From IMG/VR virus record IMGVR_UViG_3300048928_000202, positions 1 to 32,055 of that record: 32,055 bases of DNA, one strand, 5' to 3'. Position numbers and translations under genes: made by a program. The notes beneath the pieces were generated by a model. That model was not told the DNA's origin and ran no database searches. It worked only from the letters and a program-made list of their open reading frames with translations. Source of the DNA: a virus. Within the stretch, counting starts at the first letter, position 1. Each line of letters starts with the position of its first letter. Positions 5,985-14,235 of this stretch are shown in pieces.

Positions 5985-7764
5985 AGATCGCATCAGCGCA
6001 TTCGCTCTTGCGGTGTTGTCCGGTGAAACAGTCGCCGGCCCTGACGTCCGAAACGCCTGTAAGCGGCATCTGCTTGACCTGGAACACGGTCCGTCTCGCG
6101 GCCTGATCTGGGATCTGGCCAAGGCCAACCGAGCCATCGGTTTTTTTGAAGAGGTGCTTTGCCTCAACGGTGGCGACTACGAAGGCATGCCCTTCCTGTT
6201 GGCCCCGTGGCAAGCTTTCGTCATCGGCAGTTTGTTCGGCTGGATGACGGTAGACGGGTTCCGGCGTTTCCGTCTGGGCTACATCGAAACCGGCAAAGGT
6301 TCCGGCAAGAGTCCATTGGTAGCCGGGATCGGCCTATACGGCCTGGTATCCGATGGTGAGCAGCGCGCTGAGATCTATGCCGCTGCAACCAAGCGCGATC
6401 AGGCGATGATCTTGTTTCGTGATGCCGTGTCGATGGTCGACATGTCGAAAAAGCTCAGCTCACGACTGGTGCAGTCGGGCCGGGATGAAAAGGTCTGGAA
6501 CCTGTTCTACCCCAATACCAATTCGTTCTTCAGGCCGATCAGTGCCGACGAAGGCAAGTCAGGACCACGGCCCCATATCGGCTTGCTGGATGAGGTGCAC
6601 GAACACAAAACCGCCGCCACCGTGAACATGATGCGCGCCGGTACCAAGAACCGGCGCAAGGCCATGGTGGTGATGATCACCAACAGTGGCTCCGACAAGA
6701 AAACCGTCTGCGGTCAGTATCACGACCTAGGCGTGCGGATCTGCGCCGGCATTGAGGACGACGACAGCTTCTTCGCCTTCATCTGCTCGCTCGATGAGGG
6801 TGACGATCCGTTCAGGGACGAGAGTTGCTGGGCGAAGGTTAACCCCTCGCTCGACCACATCGCCGAGGGGCAGACCGATGGCATCCCTGGTCGCAAGTAC
6901 CTGCGCGAGCAGGTGAAGGCCGCGCGGGGGCTGCCGGCGCAAGAGTCGGTAGTGCGCCGCCTGAACTTCTGCGAATGGACCCAGGCCGATGCCCCGTGGA
7001 TTTCCTGGGCGGTTTGGAAACAGGCAGAAGAGCGTGTGCCGATGCGCATGTTGCGCAACCGCCGGTGCGTCGGCGGGCTGGACTTGGCGAGCACCACGGA
7101 CTTGACGGCATTCGTTCTGCTGTTCTGGCCGGCACCGCACGATCCGCACTGGCGGTTGTTGCCGTACTTCTGGATTCCAGACGATGACCTGCAAGGGCGT
7201 GAGGATCGCGACAAGGTGCCTTATGCCATGTGGGTCAAGGCCAAACACCTTGAAACCACTCCAGGCCGGGCGATCAGCAAGCTGCATGTGTTGCGGCGCC
7301 TGGTGACGATCACCGCCTACTTTGGCGTTGAGCGCATCGCGTATGACCGTTGGCGGATCGAAGACCTGCTGCAGCTGATGTCCGAGTACGACATCACGCT
7401 GCCGGAGATGGTGGGTTTTGGCCAGGGATTCAAGGATATGGGCCCGGCTGTTGATGAGTTTGAACGGCGCCTATTGGGTCTGGCCCCTGATGAAGAGGGC
7501 GTGACTGACCTCGATTCTAGTGAGTGGGAGCTCGTCGAAAGCGAGACAGTCGAAACCCTGCGGCATGACGGCAACCCGGTGATGACCTGGAACGCCGGCA
7601 ACGCGGTGATCGTCTCCGACCCGGCCAACAACCGCAAAGCCGACAAGGCCAAGGCGACGGGCCGCATCGACGGCATTGTCGCCTCCATCATGGCCACCGG
7701 CATCAGCAGCAAGTCCGGCGGTGTGAGCGGTACATCCATTTATGACGAAGGGATCAGTATATGA
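5947..7764 (+). CDS. terL: Terminase large subunit
   Basis: This 605-aa packaging motor has an N-terminal ATPase with Walker A TGKGSGKS (about 115-122) and Walker B HIGLLDEVHE (acidic pair about 215-216). A motif III-like MVVMITNSGS follows. The nuclease half starts near GGLDLASTTDLTAF (D379) and has a later acidic stretch in ERIAYDRWRIEDL. It belongs to the terminase_1/YmfN group usually paired with P27 small subunits. ATG 5947 has AAGGTGAG about 10 bases upstream; a GTG at 5932 is also in frame. Its stop overlaps the next small gene as ATGA. Confidence 0.92.
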   Translation: MTNETLQTSTSTEDRISAFALAVLSGETVAGPDVRNACKRHLLDLEHGPSRGLIWDLAKANRAIGFFEEVLCLNGGDYEGMPFLLAPWQAFVIGSLFGWMTVDGFRRFRLGYIETGKGSGKSPLVAGIGLYGLVSDGEQRAEIYAAATKRDQAMILFRDAVSMVDMSKKLSSRLVQSGRDEKVWNLFYPNTNSFFRPISADEGKSGPRPHIGLLDEVHEHKTAATVNMMRAGTKNRRKAMVVMITNSGSDKKTVCGQYHDLGVRICAGIEDDDSFFAFICSLDEGDDPFRDESCWAKVNPSLDHIAEGQTDGIPGRKYLREQVKAARGLPAQESVVRRLNFCEWTQADAPWISWAVWKQAEERVPMRMLRNRRCVGGLDLASTTDLTAFVLLFWPAPHDPHWRLLPYFWIPDDDLQGREDRDKVPYAMWVKAKHLETTPGRAISKLHVLRRLVTITAYFGVERIAYDRWRIEDLLQLMSEYDITLPEMVGFGQGFKDMGPAVDEFERRLLGLAPDEEGVTDLDSSEWELVESETVETLRHDGNPVMTWNAGNAVIVSDPANNRKADKAKATGRIDGIVASIMATGISSKSGGVSGTSIYDEGISI

Positions 7765-7940
7765 AATTGGTCATCCTGTCCTGGCTCTCCGGCTTGCTGG
7801 GCTTCGGGCTGCTGGTCGGTGGCGTGGCGATGATGCATGTGCCCGCTGCGTGTGTTGTAGCGGGTGTTGGGCTGATGGCCTGGTCCCGGCTGGCGGATCG
7901 TGCAGCTGCTGCACTGAAACCTAAACCCAAAGGAGGTTGA
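7761..7940 (+). CDS. Small two-helix membrane protein between terL and portal
   Basis: This 59-aa protein starts at an ATG overlapping the terL stop (ATGA) and ends with a basic KPKPKGG tail. Two hydrophobic segments cover about residues 4-25 (VILSWLSGLLGFGLLVGGVAM) and 28-44 (VPAACVVAGVGLMAWS), leaving almost no soluble part. Its last codons contain the AGGAGG site that serves the portal gene. Small hydrophobic genes at this position are seen in some HK97-like prophages; I know of no established role. The tight overlaps on both sides and the coherent membrane profile argue that it is real. Confidence 0.65.
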   Translation: MKLVILSWLSGLLGFGLLVGGVAMMHVPAACVVAGVGLMAWSRLADRAAAALKPKPKGG

Positions 7941-7942
7941 GC

Positions 7943-9214
7943 ATGTTCTTTTCAAGCGTGCTCGGCGAAGGTCGCGGCAATCTCACCGAAACAGGCAGTG
8001 GCTTCTGGCGTGGCCTTATTGGTAGCGGACGCAACAGCACTGGCGTAAAGGTCACGCCGGAGACGGCGCTGGGTCTGCCGATCCTGCAAAACTGCGTCAC
8101 GCTGCTGGCTGAGACCATGGGGCAACTGCCCTGCGAGATGTACAAGCGGTTGGACAAAGGCCAGCGAGAAGCGGCGATCAACCACCCGGCGTATGACGTG
8201 CTGCGGTACCAGCCGAACGGATTCCAGACGCCGTACGAATACATGGAGTGCATGCAGGGTGCTGCGGGTTTGCGGGGCAACGGTTACAGCTTCATTGACC
8301 GTCGGGATGACGGCAACGTGATGGCGCTCTGGCCGCTGTGCAACGAAAAGGTGCAGGTACTCAAGGGCGGCGACATGCTGCCGTACTACCGGATCGCCGG
8401 CGGCGACGCGCTGCCGATGCGCATGATTCACCATGTGCGGTGGTTCAGCACCAACCACTACGTTGGGCTTTCGCCGATTGAGGTTCATGCGGAATCAATA
8501 GGACTGGCTCAGGCCGTAAGGCAGTACACGGGTAAGAGCTTCGCCAACGGTGTGACGGTATCTGGCGTGATCGAAAGACCGCGTGAAGCTCCGCCCATCA
8601 AGGATCAGGGCAGCATCGATAAGATCGTCGATCAGTGGGGGCAGAAGTTCGGCGGCATGGACAACGCCAAGAAGGTAGCCCTGCTGCAGGAGGGCATGAC
8701 CTTCAAACCCGTCTCCATGAACAACGTCGACGCCGAGGTGCTTGGGATCCTCAAAACCACGGGTACCGATATCGCCAGGATCTACAAGATCCCGTTGCCT
8801 ATGGTCAACGACCTGGAGAAGTCCAACTACAACACCCTTGAGCAACTGATGATTCAGTTCGTGGTGTTCGCGTTGTTGCCGTGGGTCAAGCGCCATGAAC
8901 AGTCGATGATGCGCGACTTCCTGTTGCCTGCCGATCGGCGCAACTACTTCATCGAATTCAACCTGTCCGGGTTGCTGCGTGGTGATCAGAAGAGCCGGTA
9001 CGAAGCCTATGCCATCGGACGGCAGTGGGGGTGGCTGAGTGCCAATGACATCCGGCGCTTGGAAAACATGCCGCCGGTACCTGGTGGTGACATCTACATG
9101 CAGCCGCTGAATATGGTTGATGCGGGTAAGAGCGGCACCGACTTGACCAATCCGGCAGTGCGCGCGCAACTCGAAATGCAGCACGCTGAAATTGAGAGGA
9201 TTCTGGCGCAATGA
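7943..9214 (+). CDS. Portal protein, HK97 family
   Basis: This 423-aa protein matches phage_portal (HK97 gp3-type). Recognisable stretches are LPILQNCVTLLAETMGQLPCEMYKR near the N-terminus, the NPAYDVLRYQPNGFQT-like segment (here NHPAYDVL), GYSFIDRRDDGNVMALWPL, and a C-terminal FVVFALLPWVKRHEQSMMRDFL. It forms the dodecameric ring at the packaging vertex. ATG 7943 lies 6 bases after AGGAGG; the in-frame TTG at 7937 directly abuts that site and is unlikely. The stop overlaps the protease start. Confidence 0.92.
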   Translation: MFFSSVLGEGRGNLTETGSGFWRGLIGSGRNSTGVKVTPETALGLPILQNCVTLLAETMGQLPCEMYKRLDKGQREAAINHPAYDVLRYQPNGFQTPYEYMECMQGAAGLRGNGYSFIDRRDDGNVMALWPLCNEKVQVLKGGDMLPYYRIAGGDALPMRMIHHVRWFSTNHYVGLSPIEVHAESIGLAQAVRQYTGKSFANGVTVSGVIERPREAPPIKDQGSIDKIVDQWGQKFGGMDNAKKVALLQEGMTFKPVSMNNVDAEVLGILKTTGTDIARIYKIPLPMVNDLEKSNYNTLEQLMIQFVVFALLPWVKRHEQSMMRDFLLPADRRNYFIEFNLSGLLRGDQKSRYEAYAIGRQWGWLSANDIRRLENMPPVPGGDIYMQPLNMVDAGKSGTDLTNPAVRAQLEMQHAEIERILAQ

Positions 9215-10155
9215 AAAATTACCTTCGAGCCTCCAGCCTGCTGTTCAATCAGCCGCTGTTGGTGATGCCTGATATGTTGGACCTGGGTGTTCGCTGGGCC
9301 AACCAGGTGATGAGCTTGAACATCGTCAACATCGGCGCCCAGGGTGCACCCGGCCTGTGGTCGGATGACGGTATGGACCGCATCGCCCAGCGCGAAGAAG
9401 AGCGTCGAACTGCGATCGCCCGTACTGGTATCGAGGTGATTCCGGTCAGTGGCGTGTTGGTCAGTCGTGGCAGCCATATCGGCATGTGCGAGACGATGAC
9501 CAGCTATGAACAGCTGCGTAGCCAGATCCGCAACGCGGTTGCCGACCCGATGGTCGAGCGGATCGTGCTGGATATCGACAGCCCCGGCGGCTCTGCCGTA
9601 GGGGCGTTCGAACTGGCGGCAGATATCCGCGCGATGTCCCAGCAGAAGCCCATCACCGGCATCGTGAACTTCATGGCCTACAGCGGCGGCTACCTGCTCG
9701 GCTCTGCCTGTAGCGAACTGGTGGTGAGCCAGACCAGCGGTGTCGGCTCCATCGGGGTTATCGCCAGTCACATGGACCGCTCCAAGATGGAGGAGGGCAT
9801 GGGCGTCAAGGTGACCACGGTGTTTGCCGGAGCCCACAAAAATGACCTCAGCCCTCATGAGCCCTTGAGCGATCAGTCGCTTAAGTATCTCAATGACGTA
9901 GTGCAAGAGAGCTACCAGCTCTTTGCCAACGCCGTTTCCGAGTACCGGGGGATGTCCGTTCAACAGGTTATGGCGACGGAGGCCGGGCTTTATCGCGGCC
10001 AGGCAGGCATCAGCGCCGGGCTGGCAGATCGAATGCAGAACCCGCAGCAGGCCGTTGATGACCTTGCTCATTCCATCTCGGTAAGCCGGGCCAACCGCCA
10101 GGGCGGCCGTATCGCGGTGCGCGCTGCCGCACTGAGTCTTCAAACACTGATCTGA
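9211..10155 (+). CDS. Prohead protease, S49 (SppA/ClpP-fold) family
   Basis: This 314-aa serine protease has the S49 fold: IVLDIDSPGGSAVGAFELA (119-136), the nucleophile in FMAYSGGYLLGSA (Ser158), GVGSIGVI (177-184), and a likely lysine base in GAHKND (Lys210). In lambda-like and HK97-like heads this type cleaves scaffold or capsid N-termini during maturation. No separate scaffold gene is visible; the capsid protein has a long N-terminal helical region that could be removed. Translation is coupled to the portal gene through ATGA. An intrinsic terminator follows. Confidence 0.9.
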   Translation: MKNYLRASSLLFNQPLLVMPDMLDLGVRWANQVMSLNIVNIGAQGAPGLWSDDGMDRIAQREEERRTAIARTGIEVIPVSGVLVSRGSHIGMCETMTSYEQLRSQIRNAVADPMVERIVLDIDSPGGSAVGAFELAADIRAMSQQKPITGIVNFMAYSGGYLLGSACSELVVSQTSGVGSIGVIASHMDRSKMEEGMGVKVTTVFAGAHKNDLSPHEPLSDQSLKYLNDVVQESYQLFANAVSEYRGMSVQQVMATEAGLYRGQAGISAGLADRMQNPQQAVDDLAHSISVSRANRQGGRIAVRAAALSLQTLI

Positions 10156-10179
10156 CCGCGTTCGCGGCAGTCGTCATAG

Positions 10180-10201
10180 CCCGCCCTGTGCGGGTTTTTT
10201 T
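10180..10201 (+). terminator. Intrinsic terminator between protease and capsid genes
   Basis: CCCGC and GCGGG arms around CCTGT are followed by seven T. The AGGAGG of the capsid gene begins 7 bases later. It lies inside the late operon and so should be read through by antiterminated polymerase. Confidence 0.7.
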
Positions 10202-10217
10202 ATGCCCAGGAGGCACC

Positions 10218-11537
10218 ATGTCCCTTGTACTTCAAATGCGTAGCGAACGCGCCAAGCTGAATGAGCAGGTCCAGGCTCTGGCCAAGATCGAATCGGACGG
10301 CGGTGATCTGTCCGTCGAACAGCTGGCCCAGTTTGCTCAACTGGAAACCCAGATCAAGGATTTAACCGCGAAGCTCACGCGTGCTGAAGCCGCAGAGCGT
10401 ATTGCGGCAGAAACAGCGGTGCCCGTTGAGGAGAGTGCCCAAGGTAACAACAGCCCGCCTACGCATATTTCTGGCCCGCATGCGCCAAAGCTCGCACCTG
10501 GTGTGCGTATGGCTCAGATGGTGCGCCTGCTTGCTGCTGCCCAAGGCAACCAGCAACAGGCGGCTTTAATGGCGCAACAGGGCGGCTACTCGCCCGAAGT
10601 GGCTATGGCTTTGAACACGGTCACGCCAGGTGCTGGCGGCGTTTTGGTCCCAACGAACTTTTCGTCCGAGATCATCGAAGCGCTTCGCCCAATGTCGATT
10701 GTCCGCAAGATGGGGACGCGAAGCCTGCCGTTGAACAATGGCAACCTGACCCAGCCCCGTATCACCGGTAACACCGTGGTGACATACATCGGGACCGACA
10801 CCGATATCCCAATCACCGGCATGACGTTCGCCGATACAAAGCTTTCTGCAAAAAAAGCTGCAGCGATCGTGCCGATCTCAAATGACTTGATTGCCAATGC
10901 GGGAGTCAACCCTCGTATTGATGGCCTTGTCGTTGAGGATCTTTCCGTTTCTATGGGTCTTTCCGAAGACCTTCACTTCATTCGGGCAGATGGTTCGGGT
11001 TCGCTGCCGAAGGGGATGCGCTACTGGGCACTGCCATTCAATATTTTGACGGCGCCTGCTGTAGCTGACCTCACCCTTGAGAAAATCGACCTGTTCTGCG
11101 GTGGAATGATGCTTCGCATCGAAACTGCGAACGTGATGATGAAGTCCTGTGGCTGGTTGATGCATCCGCGCACGCTGCGCTGGTTGCAGACGCTGCGCGA
11201 TGGCAACGGTAACAAGGCGTATCCCGAAATCGAACAGGGTTTGTTCAAGGGCTATCCCGTGGGCCTGAGCAATCAGATTCCGGTGAACCTCGGTGCAGGC
11301 GGTGATGAGTCCGAATTCTACTTCGTTAACTTCGCCGACATGATGATCGGTGAAGACATGGACCTGACGATCTCGTTCAGCAACGAAGCGTCTTACAAGG
11401 ACGCAGACGGCAACATGGTCAGCGCCTTCCAGCGCGATCAGACCCTGGTGAAAGTCATTGCGAAGCATGACTTCGGCCCACGACATGTGGAGTGCATCGT
11501 CGTCGCTGTCGCCGTCAAGTGGGGCGCGGGCATGTAA
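10218..11537 (+). CDS. Major capsid protein, HK97 fold
   Basis: This 439-aa protein starts with a charged, helical delta-like region (about 1-65, including LNEQVQALAKIES and QFAQLETQIKDLTAKL). A flexible proline-rich linker follows. The mature HK97 domain appears to begin near GGYSPEVAMALNTVTPGAGGV, with LVPTNFSSEIIEALRP, AAAIVPISNDLI and YPVGLSNQIPVNLG. Comparable capsid proteins lose the delta region to the prohead protease. ATG 10218 follows AGGAGG by four bases and is preferred over in-frame upstream starts that overlap the terminator. A hairpin terminator follows the gene. Confidence 0.92.
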   Translation: MSLVLQMRSERAKLNEQVQALAKIESDGGDLSVEQLAQFAQLETQIKDLTAKLTRAEAAERIAAETAVPVEESAQGNNSPPTHISGPHAPKLAPGVRMAQMVRLLAAAQGNQQQAALMAQQGGYSPEVAMALNTVTPGAGGVLVPTNFSSEIIEALRPMSIVRKMGTRSLPLNNGNLTQPRITGNTVVTYIGTDTDIPITGMTFADTKLSAKKAAAIVPISNDLIANAGVNPRIDGLVVEDLSVSMGLSEDLHFIRADGSGSLPKGMRYWALPFNILTAPAVADLTLEKIDLFCGGMMLRIETANVMMKSCGWLMHPRTLRWLQTLRDGNGNKAYPEIEQGLFKGYPVGLSNQIPVNLGAGGDESEFYFVNFADMMIGEDMDLTISFSNEASYKDADGNMVSAFQRDQTLVKVIAKHDFGPRHVECIVVAVAVKWGAGM

Positions 11538-11545
11538 TTCCCTTT

Positions 11546-11566
11546 GCCCCGCCCAGGCGGGGCTTT
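11546..11566 (+). terminator. Hairpin terminator after the capsid gene
   Basis: GCCCCGC and GCGGGGC form a perfect 7-base stem with loop CCAG, followed by only TTT. The short T run suggests a leaky terminator or an mRNA 3'-end stabiliser for the highly expressed capsid message. Confidence 0.5.
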
Positions 11567-11586
11567 GCATCTCAGAGGTCAATGCG

Positions 11587-11943
11587 ATGAGCGAAAAAAT
11601 TGTGGTGCGTTTCCTGAAGGCCTGGCGTGGTTATTCAGTGGATGAGCTGGCAGGATTCGATCCGGCAGTTGTTGAAGGCCTGGAGTTGAAGGGGTTCGCT
11701 GAAGTCTATGAAGACACTGGAACCGCATCGAAGGCGAAACCGACAAAAGGATCAGCCTCGAAACCGGGCAACAAAAAAACGGCTACCACGGGTGCTAAAA
11801 AGGATCAGGTCGCTGATGCTGGTGGTGAGGGGGACGCGAACAGCGGTGCTGATGGTGACGCTGGCACTGATGCTGCTCCCGCTGACACCGGTGGTGGTGA
11901 CGATACCAGTGGTGAAGATGATGCCGATGAAGCGAAGCCATAA
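11587..11943 (+). CDS. Small protein with acidic low-complexity tail, capsid-adjacent
   Basis: This 118-aa protein has a short ordered N-terminus (MSEKIVVRFLKAWRGYSVDEL, about 1-40). A lysine/threonine linker follows (about 48-75) and then a strongly acidic Gly/Asp/Ala/Thr tail ending DDADEAKP. The N-terminal part resembles small proteins annotated as hypothetical next to HK97-like capsid genes. Its place between capsid and connector genes suggests a head-associated accessory protein, perhaps decoration or FI-like, but I do not recognise a family with certainty. An AGAGG site precedes the ATG. Confidence 0.65.
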   Translation: MSEKIVVRFLKAWRGYSVDELAGFDPAVVEGLELKGFAEVYEDTGTASKAKPTKGSASKPGNKKTATTGAKKDQVADAGGEGDANSGADGDAGTDAAPADTGGGDDTSGEDDADEAKP

Positions 11944-11946
11944 ACC

Positions 11947-12498
11947 ATGGCCCGCCGAATCGAATACATCGGTGACCCAGTTCTGACCTTGGCCCAGGTT
12001 GCATTCCAGTGCCGCGTTGAGCCGGAGGATATGGCGCCAGAGTTGATCGAGCAAATCATCATCCCCGGCGTCACGGCTCAATGCGAGTCGAAAACGGGCG
12101 CTGCTATTCGGGGCGCCGTGTACGAGGAAGAGTGGCCAGCGGATAGACAGGGTGGTCATGCGCTGGATGTCGGCCAGGCGAGCGAGATTGTTTCGGTGTT
12201 CGCCCTGCAGGCCAGTGGCAGTTGGGTGGAGCAGGTCGGTCCTTTCGACCTGCGGCGGGATCAGCGGGAAAGCTTTCTGCACTTCCCTGCGGGTCGGCCT
12301 GCTGGGCGGCTGCGGATCCGGTACAAGGCAGCGCTTGATGTTGACTTGCATCCGGGCGTGCGCAACTGGTTGTTGATGGCGGCGGCGACGATCTACCGAC
12401 ACCCCGAGGTATTTCTTGTCGCGCAGACGCTGGCCGAACTGCCCTCGACATTCCTTGATCACCTGGTTGCGGATATCACCGTTCCTCCGAGGTTCTGA
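11947..12498 (+). CDS. Head-tail connector protein, gp6-like
   Basis: This 183-aa protein matches the HK97 gp6/phiE125 gp8-like adaptor family: an N-terminal LTLAQVAFQCRVEPEDM, ELIEQIIIPGVTAQCESKTGAAIR, a beta-rich centre, and the C-terminal helix VRNWLLMAAATIYRHPE. Such proteins form the ring directly under the portal. The gene lies 3 bases after the preceding stop and 2 bases before the next start, within a block of small connector genes. Confidence 0.8.
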   Translation: MARRIEYIGDPVLTLAQVAFQCRVEPEDMAPELIEQIIIPGVTAQCESKTGAAIRGAVYEEEWPADRQGGHALDVGQASEIVSVFALQASGSWVEQVGPFDLRRDQRESFLHFPAGRPAGRLRIRYKAALDVDLHPGVRNWLLMAAATIYRHPEVFLVAQTLAELPSTFLDHLVADITVPPRF

Positions 12499-12500
12499 AT

Positions 12501-12863
12501 ATGGCCATGCGCGAACCGAGTGCCGGCGAGTTAGACCGTCGCATCTTGTTGCGATTGCGGTCTGACATACCCTCCCAGGACCTGGGGCTAGATTCGGTAT
12601 TCGCCGATCAGAAAAAACGGTGGGCAAAGATCGAGCCGGTTGGAACTGCTGTTTATGCAAACGGTGTTCAGACGGACGTGAAAATCACGCATCGGATCAT
12701 CTTTTACTACCTGAAAGGCATGAGCGAGGCACATGAGGTCGTGCACGGTAATTCCATTTATCGAGTGCGCCGCGTTGCCGATATGAATGGCGCCCGATGC
12801 TTCACGATGCTGGAGGTGGAAGAGTTGGGCACCCTCAAAACCGGCGGAGGCATCTATGTCTAA
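12501..12863 (+). CDS. Head closure / head-tail adaptor protein
   Basis: This 120-aa protein belongs to the phage head-tail joining (PF05521) type. It opens with the diagnostic AGELDRRILLRLR, followed by WAKIEPVGTAVYANGVQTDVKITHRI and the late YRVRRVADMNGARCFTMLEVEEL. It would seal the connector and form the docking surface for the tail. The stop overlaps the next ATG by 8 bases. Confidence 0.82.
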   Translation: MAMREPSAGELDRRILLRLRSDIPSQDLGLDSVFADQKKRWAKIEPVGTAVYANGVQTDVKITHRIIFYYLKGMSEAHEVVHGNSIYRVRRVADMNGARCFTMLEVEELGTLKTGGGIYV

Positions 12864-13368
12864 TTCGGCTTCGATAGACGGCTACTTGCACATTGAGGGT
12901 TATAACAACCTGCCGCGCGATATTTTCGATAAGCGAAAAATTCGTGCCGGGATGCGCAAGGCCGGGCGGTTGGTGATGCAACGAGCACAGATGAATCTTG
13001 CACTCGCTCGAGGAGAGGAGGGATACCCGGTCAACCGCACCGGGGCGACATTGGAGTCGATCAACTTCAAGGTGTCCCGCGCAGGTTTCCTGGTGAAGGT
13101 GGCACCTGATAAGACAAGCAGGATGAAAGAGTACTACCCAGCTTATCTATTTTATGGTGTCCGCCGAGGGGCAAGGCTGTCGCGCCTTAAACAAGGAGAG
13201 ACTCATAACCGCAAGCGTCAGCGCGAGCGTTTGAAATTGCGCGAGCAACGCAGAAGGAATGACTGGCTTATTGAACCCCGCGACAACTACATGGCCGACG
13301 CACTGCAGGATTCCAAGTCCGAAGTGCAAGCCATTCTCTCTGCGGCATTCGCTGCGGCACTGAGCTGA
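12856..13368 (+). CDS. HK97 gp10-like tail completion protein
   Basis: This 170-aa basic protein fits the HK97_gp10/minor tail family in length and position. It has an N-terminal segment with LPRDIFDKRKIRAGMRKAGRLVMQRA, a central beta portion (NRTGATLESINFKVSRAGFLVKVAPD), an unusually basic stretch (HNRKRQRERLKLREQRRRNDW) and a C-terminal helix. The ATG at 12856 overlaps the end of the adaptor gene. The basic insert is longer than I would expect for gp10. Confidence 0.6.
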   Translation: MSNSASIDGYLHIEGYNNLPRDIFDKRKIRAGMRKAGRLVMQRAQMNLALARGEEGYPVNRTGATLESINFKVSRAGFLVKVAPDKTSRMKEYYPAYLFYGVRRGARLSRLKQGETHNRKRQRERLKLREQRRRNDWLIEPRDNYMADALQDSKSEVQAILSAAFAAALS

Positions 13369-13411
13369 CCCCAGACAGTATTTTTTGGCACCTCTAACGC
13401 TGGAACACACG

Positions 13412-14005
13412 ATGAAAATCAGTCTGATCGTCGCGCAGCTGCGTGCGTATTGTCCTGCCTTTTCCGCCAGGGTATCGGCGGGTATTGATTGGGATGCGGT
13501 GGCCAGCAGCGCAAAGCTGAGTCATCCCTCGGCCTACGTGATCGCCGCCGGTGACGACGCATCCGCCAACGATGTGGATAACGCCATACGCCAGGATATT
13601 ACCGACCTGTTTGACGTGATCCTGGTGCTCGATAGCACCGACGAGCGCGGCCAGGAGGCTGCAGATCTGCTGCACGATTTGCGTGCGAGCTTGTGGAAAG
13701 CGTTGGTGGGCTGGAAGCCCAGCACCGAATACGACCCGATCGAGTACGGCGGTGGAAGTTTGATCTTCATCAACCGCGCCCGTGTTGTGTACCGCTTCAG
13801 CTTTGAGGCCGCGTTTCAACTGGGACGCAATCGGGCATCCGAACCTGCTGAAACCTGGGAAGAGTGGAAACTTGACGGCCTTCCGGCGTTTGAGGGCGTG
13901 GACGTCGATGTCGATTTTATCGATCCCTCTGACCCCAATCTACAAACACCTGGCCCAGATGGCCGGATCGACGCGCAGTTTTCCGTAGACCTTCCCCAAC
14001 CGTAA
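13412..14005 (+). CDS. Tail terminator-like protein (gp37/Phage_TTP type)
   Basis: This 197-aa protein opens MKISLIVAQLRAYCPAFSARVSAG and continues with SHPSAYVIAAGDDASANDV, FDVILVLDSTDERGQEAADLLHDLR and FINRARVVYRFSFEAAFQL. This pattern is seen in Mu-like and related tail terminator proteins that cap the tail tube and join it to the head. It marks the switch from the head module to the tail module. The in-frame TTG at 13385 is not preferred. Confidence 0.7.
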   Translation: MKISLIVAQLRAYCPAFSARVSAGIDWDAVASSAKLSHPSAYVIAAGDDASANDVDNAIRQDITDLFDVILVLDSTDERGQEAADLLHDLRASLWKALVGWKPSTEYDPIEYGGGSLIFINRARVVYRFSFEAAFQLGRNRASEPAETWEEWKLDGLPAFEGVDVDVDFIDPSDPNLQTPGPDGRIDAQFSVDLPQP

Positions 14006-14016
14006 GAGGATTTCTC

Positions 14017-14235
14017 ATGTCCCGCATCACTGTGTACCCGGCTGAGGGCCGGAAGACCCCGGATCCGGAGGCCGGTGATTATTTGCCGCCCGAAGGCCGT
14101 GCAGTTCCTCGCAACACCTATTGGTTGCGGCGTTTGAGTGACCAAGACGTCACTGAACAACCGCCGAAGAAAACCAAGTCCACTACCAAAGCTGCCGCCG
14201 ATGTCGCCGCGGCTGAACCTGGGAGCGCGGAGTAA
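14017..14235 (+). CDS. DUF2635 (Mu gp38-like) small protein
   Basis: This 72-aa protein has the DUF2635 layout: MSRITVYPAEGRKTPDPE, then LPPEGRAVPRNTYWLRRL and DQDV, with a Lys/Ala-rich tail. In Mu-like tails it sits directly before the sheath gene, as here, and its role is unknown. AAGAGG precedes the ATG. Its TAA overlaps the sheath ATG as TAATG. Confidence 0.8.
   Translation: MSRITVYPAEGRKTPDPEAGDYLPPEGRAVPRNTYWLRRLSDQDVTEQPPKKTKSTTKAAADVAAAEPGSAE

Noticed and set aside
9094-10143. Leftward 349-aa open frame opposite the S49 protease gene
   Set aside because: Shadow of a recognised gene; no independent support.
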